A stretch of 64,000 nt of DNA, from positions 62,001-126,000 of the forward strand of contig JAEYMI010000040.1 of the NCBI GenBank assembly GCA_023461275.1, given 5' to 3'. Below the pieces are notes generated by a model, which saw only the letters and a program-made list of their open reading frames with translations, made no database searches and was not told where the DNA came from. This document shows, in pieces, positions 63,763 to 64,000 of this stretch. Positions within the stretch are counted from its first letter, which is position 1, and each line of letters opens with the position of its first letter. The DNA is from Actinomycetes bacterium. Lineage in GTDB: Bacteria; Actinomycetota; Actinomycetes; Mycobacteriales; Mycobacteriaceae. A program made the position numbers and the translations under genes.

Positions 63763-64000
63763 GTCGGCGTCGGGAACGGCGCAGAATCTGGGCTACGCCC
63801 TGCAGTGGCCGGCCTTCGCCGTCGCGGCGATCTACGCCTACCGACGGTTCGTCGTCCTCGAAAGCGATCCCGAGGAAGTCCGCAAGGCCTCGCCGTCGGC
63901 TCGCGGCGCCACCGAGATTCCGGCCGGCCTGCTGCCCGAGCGACCCACCACACCCAGCGCGTCGTCGTTGAGCATCGACGACCGCAATGATGACGCCCTC

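Overview
The window is GC-rich and densely coded. It looks like a chromosome segment of a Mycobacteriales actinomycete, most likely Gordonia or a close relative. The evidence is a single-chain type I fatty acid synthase next to AcpS, lipoprotein L,D-transpeptidases of the LdtMt2 type, a DUF3618 protein, a DUF4185 arabinanase-like protein, a second SSB beside EttA, and many GTG starts. From memory, the order SDR / DUF853 ATPase / orn / tRNA-His, then L,D-transpeptidase / DUF3618 / Bcp / AcpS / FAS-I, resembles the M. tuberculosis Rv2509-Rv2524c region. The cyclase-like plus MscS pair at 59-63 kb resembles Rv2435c-Rv2434c. Identifications come from reading translations and motifs; no alignment or database search was run.

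Layout. 0-2.6 kb: 5' end of ettA, an SSB paralogue, a tandem pair of small membrane proteins (the second frameshifted), tRNA-Arg and a small possible antitoxin. 2.5-7.8 kb: a nucleobase permease, an ABC exporter, and a nitric-oxide defence unit (operator, NsrR, flavohaemoglobin, membrane protein). 7.8-12 kb: a 17-bp perfect inverted repeat, a PadR regulator, a FadH-like dienoyl-CoA reductase, a deazaflavin-type oxidoreductase and an SDR. 12-15.5 kb: DUF853 ATPase, PE-PPE-type hydrolase, Orn, tRNA-His. 15.5-18.5 kb: an accessory insertion after tRNA-His with a decayed recombinase, an AraC fragment, VOC, ASCH and TetR genes.

18.5-27 kb is secretion-oriented: a class-A beta-lactamase-like protein with an ArsR-like regulator, a 53-residue lysine-rich protein, a Tat-exported amine oxidase / TetR / Tat-exported ceramidase cluster, a glycine-zipper secreted protein and a DUF4185 candidate endo-D-arabinanase. 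27-32.5 kb: acyl-CoA dehydrogenase, two L,D-transpeptidases flanking tRNA-Lys, DUF3618, Bcp, TetR. 32.5-42.2 kb: FAS-I and AcpS with overlapping ends. 42.7-50.7 kb: HIT-sirtuin pair, a 1404-residue SF1 helicase-nuclease, a cysteine-less rhodanese and a DEAD-box helicase. 50.9-58.6 kb: acyl-CoA ligase, OpgC-like acyltransferase with a PLP lyase, PAP2 phosphatase, methyltransferase with an exported HNH nuclease. 58.6-64 kb: thymidine kinase, the cyclase-like receptor with a cNMP-domain MscS channel, an SRPBCC gene that reads through tRNA-Leu, and the start of a membrane protein.

Strongest leads: (1) the overlapping pair of a class III cyclase-like receptor that has lost nearly all catalytic residues and an MscS channel whose cyclic-nucleotide domain also lacks the canonical phosphate-binding motif; (2) the stand-alone SF1 helicase with a C-terminal restriction-endonuclease-like domain, a possible defence protein; (3) an exported ceramidase plus amine oxidase cluster that could process sphingolipids outside the cytoplasm.
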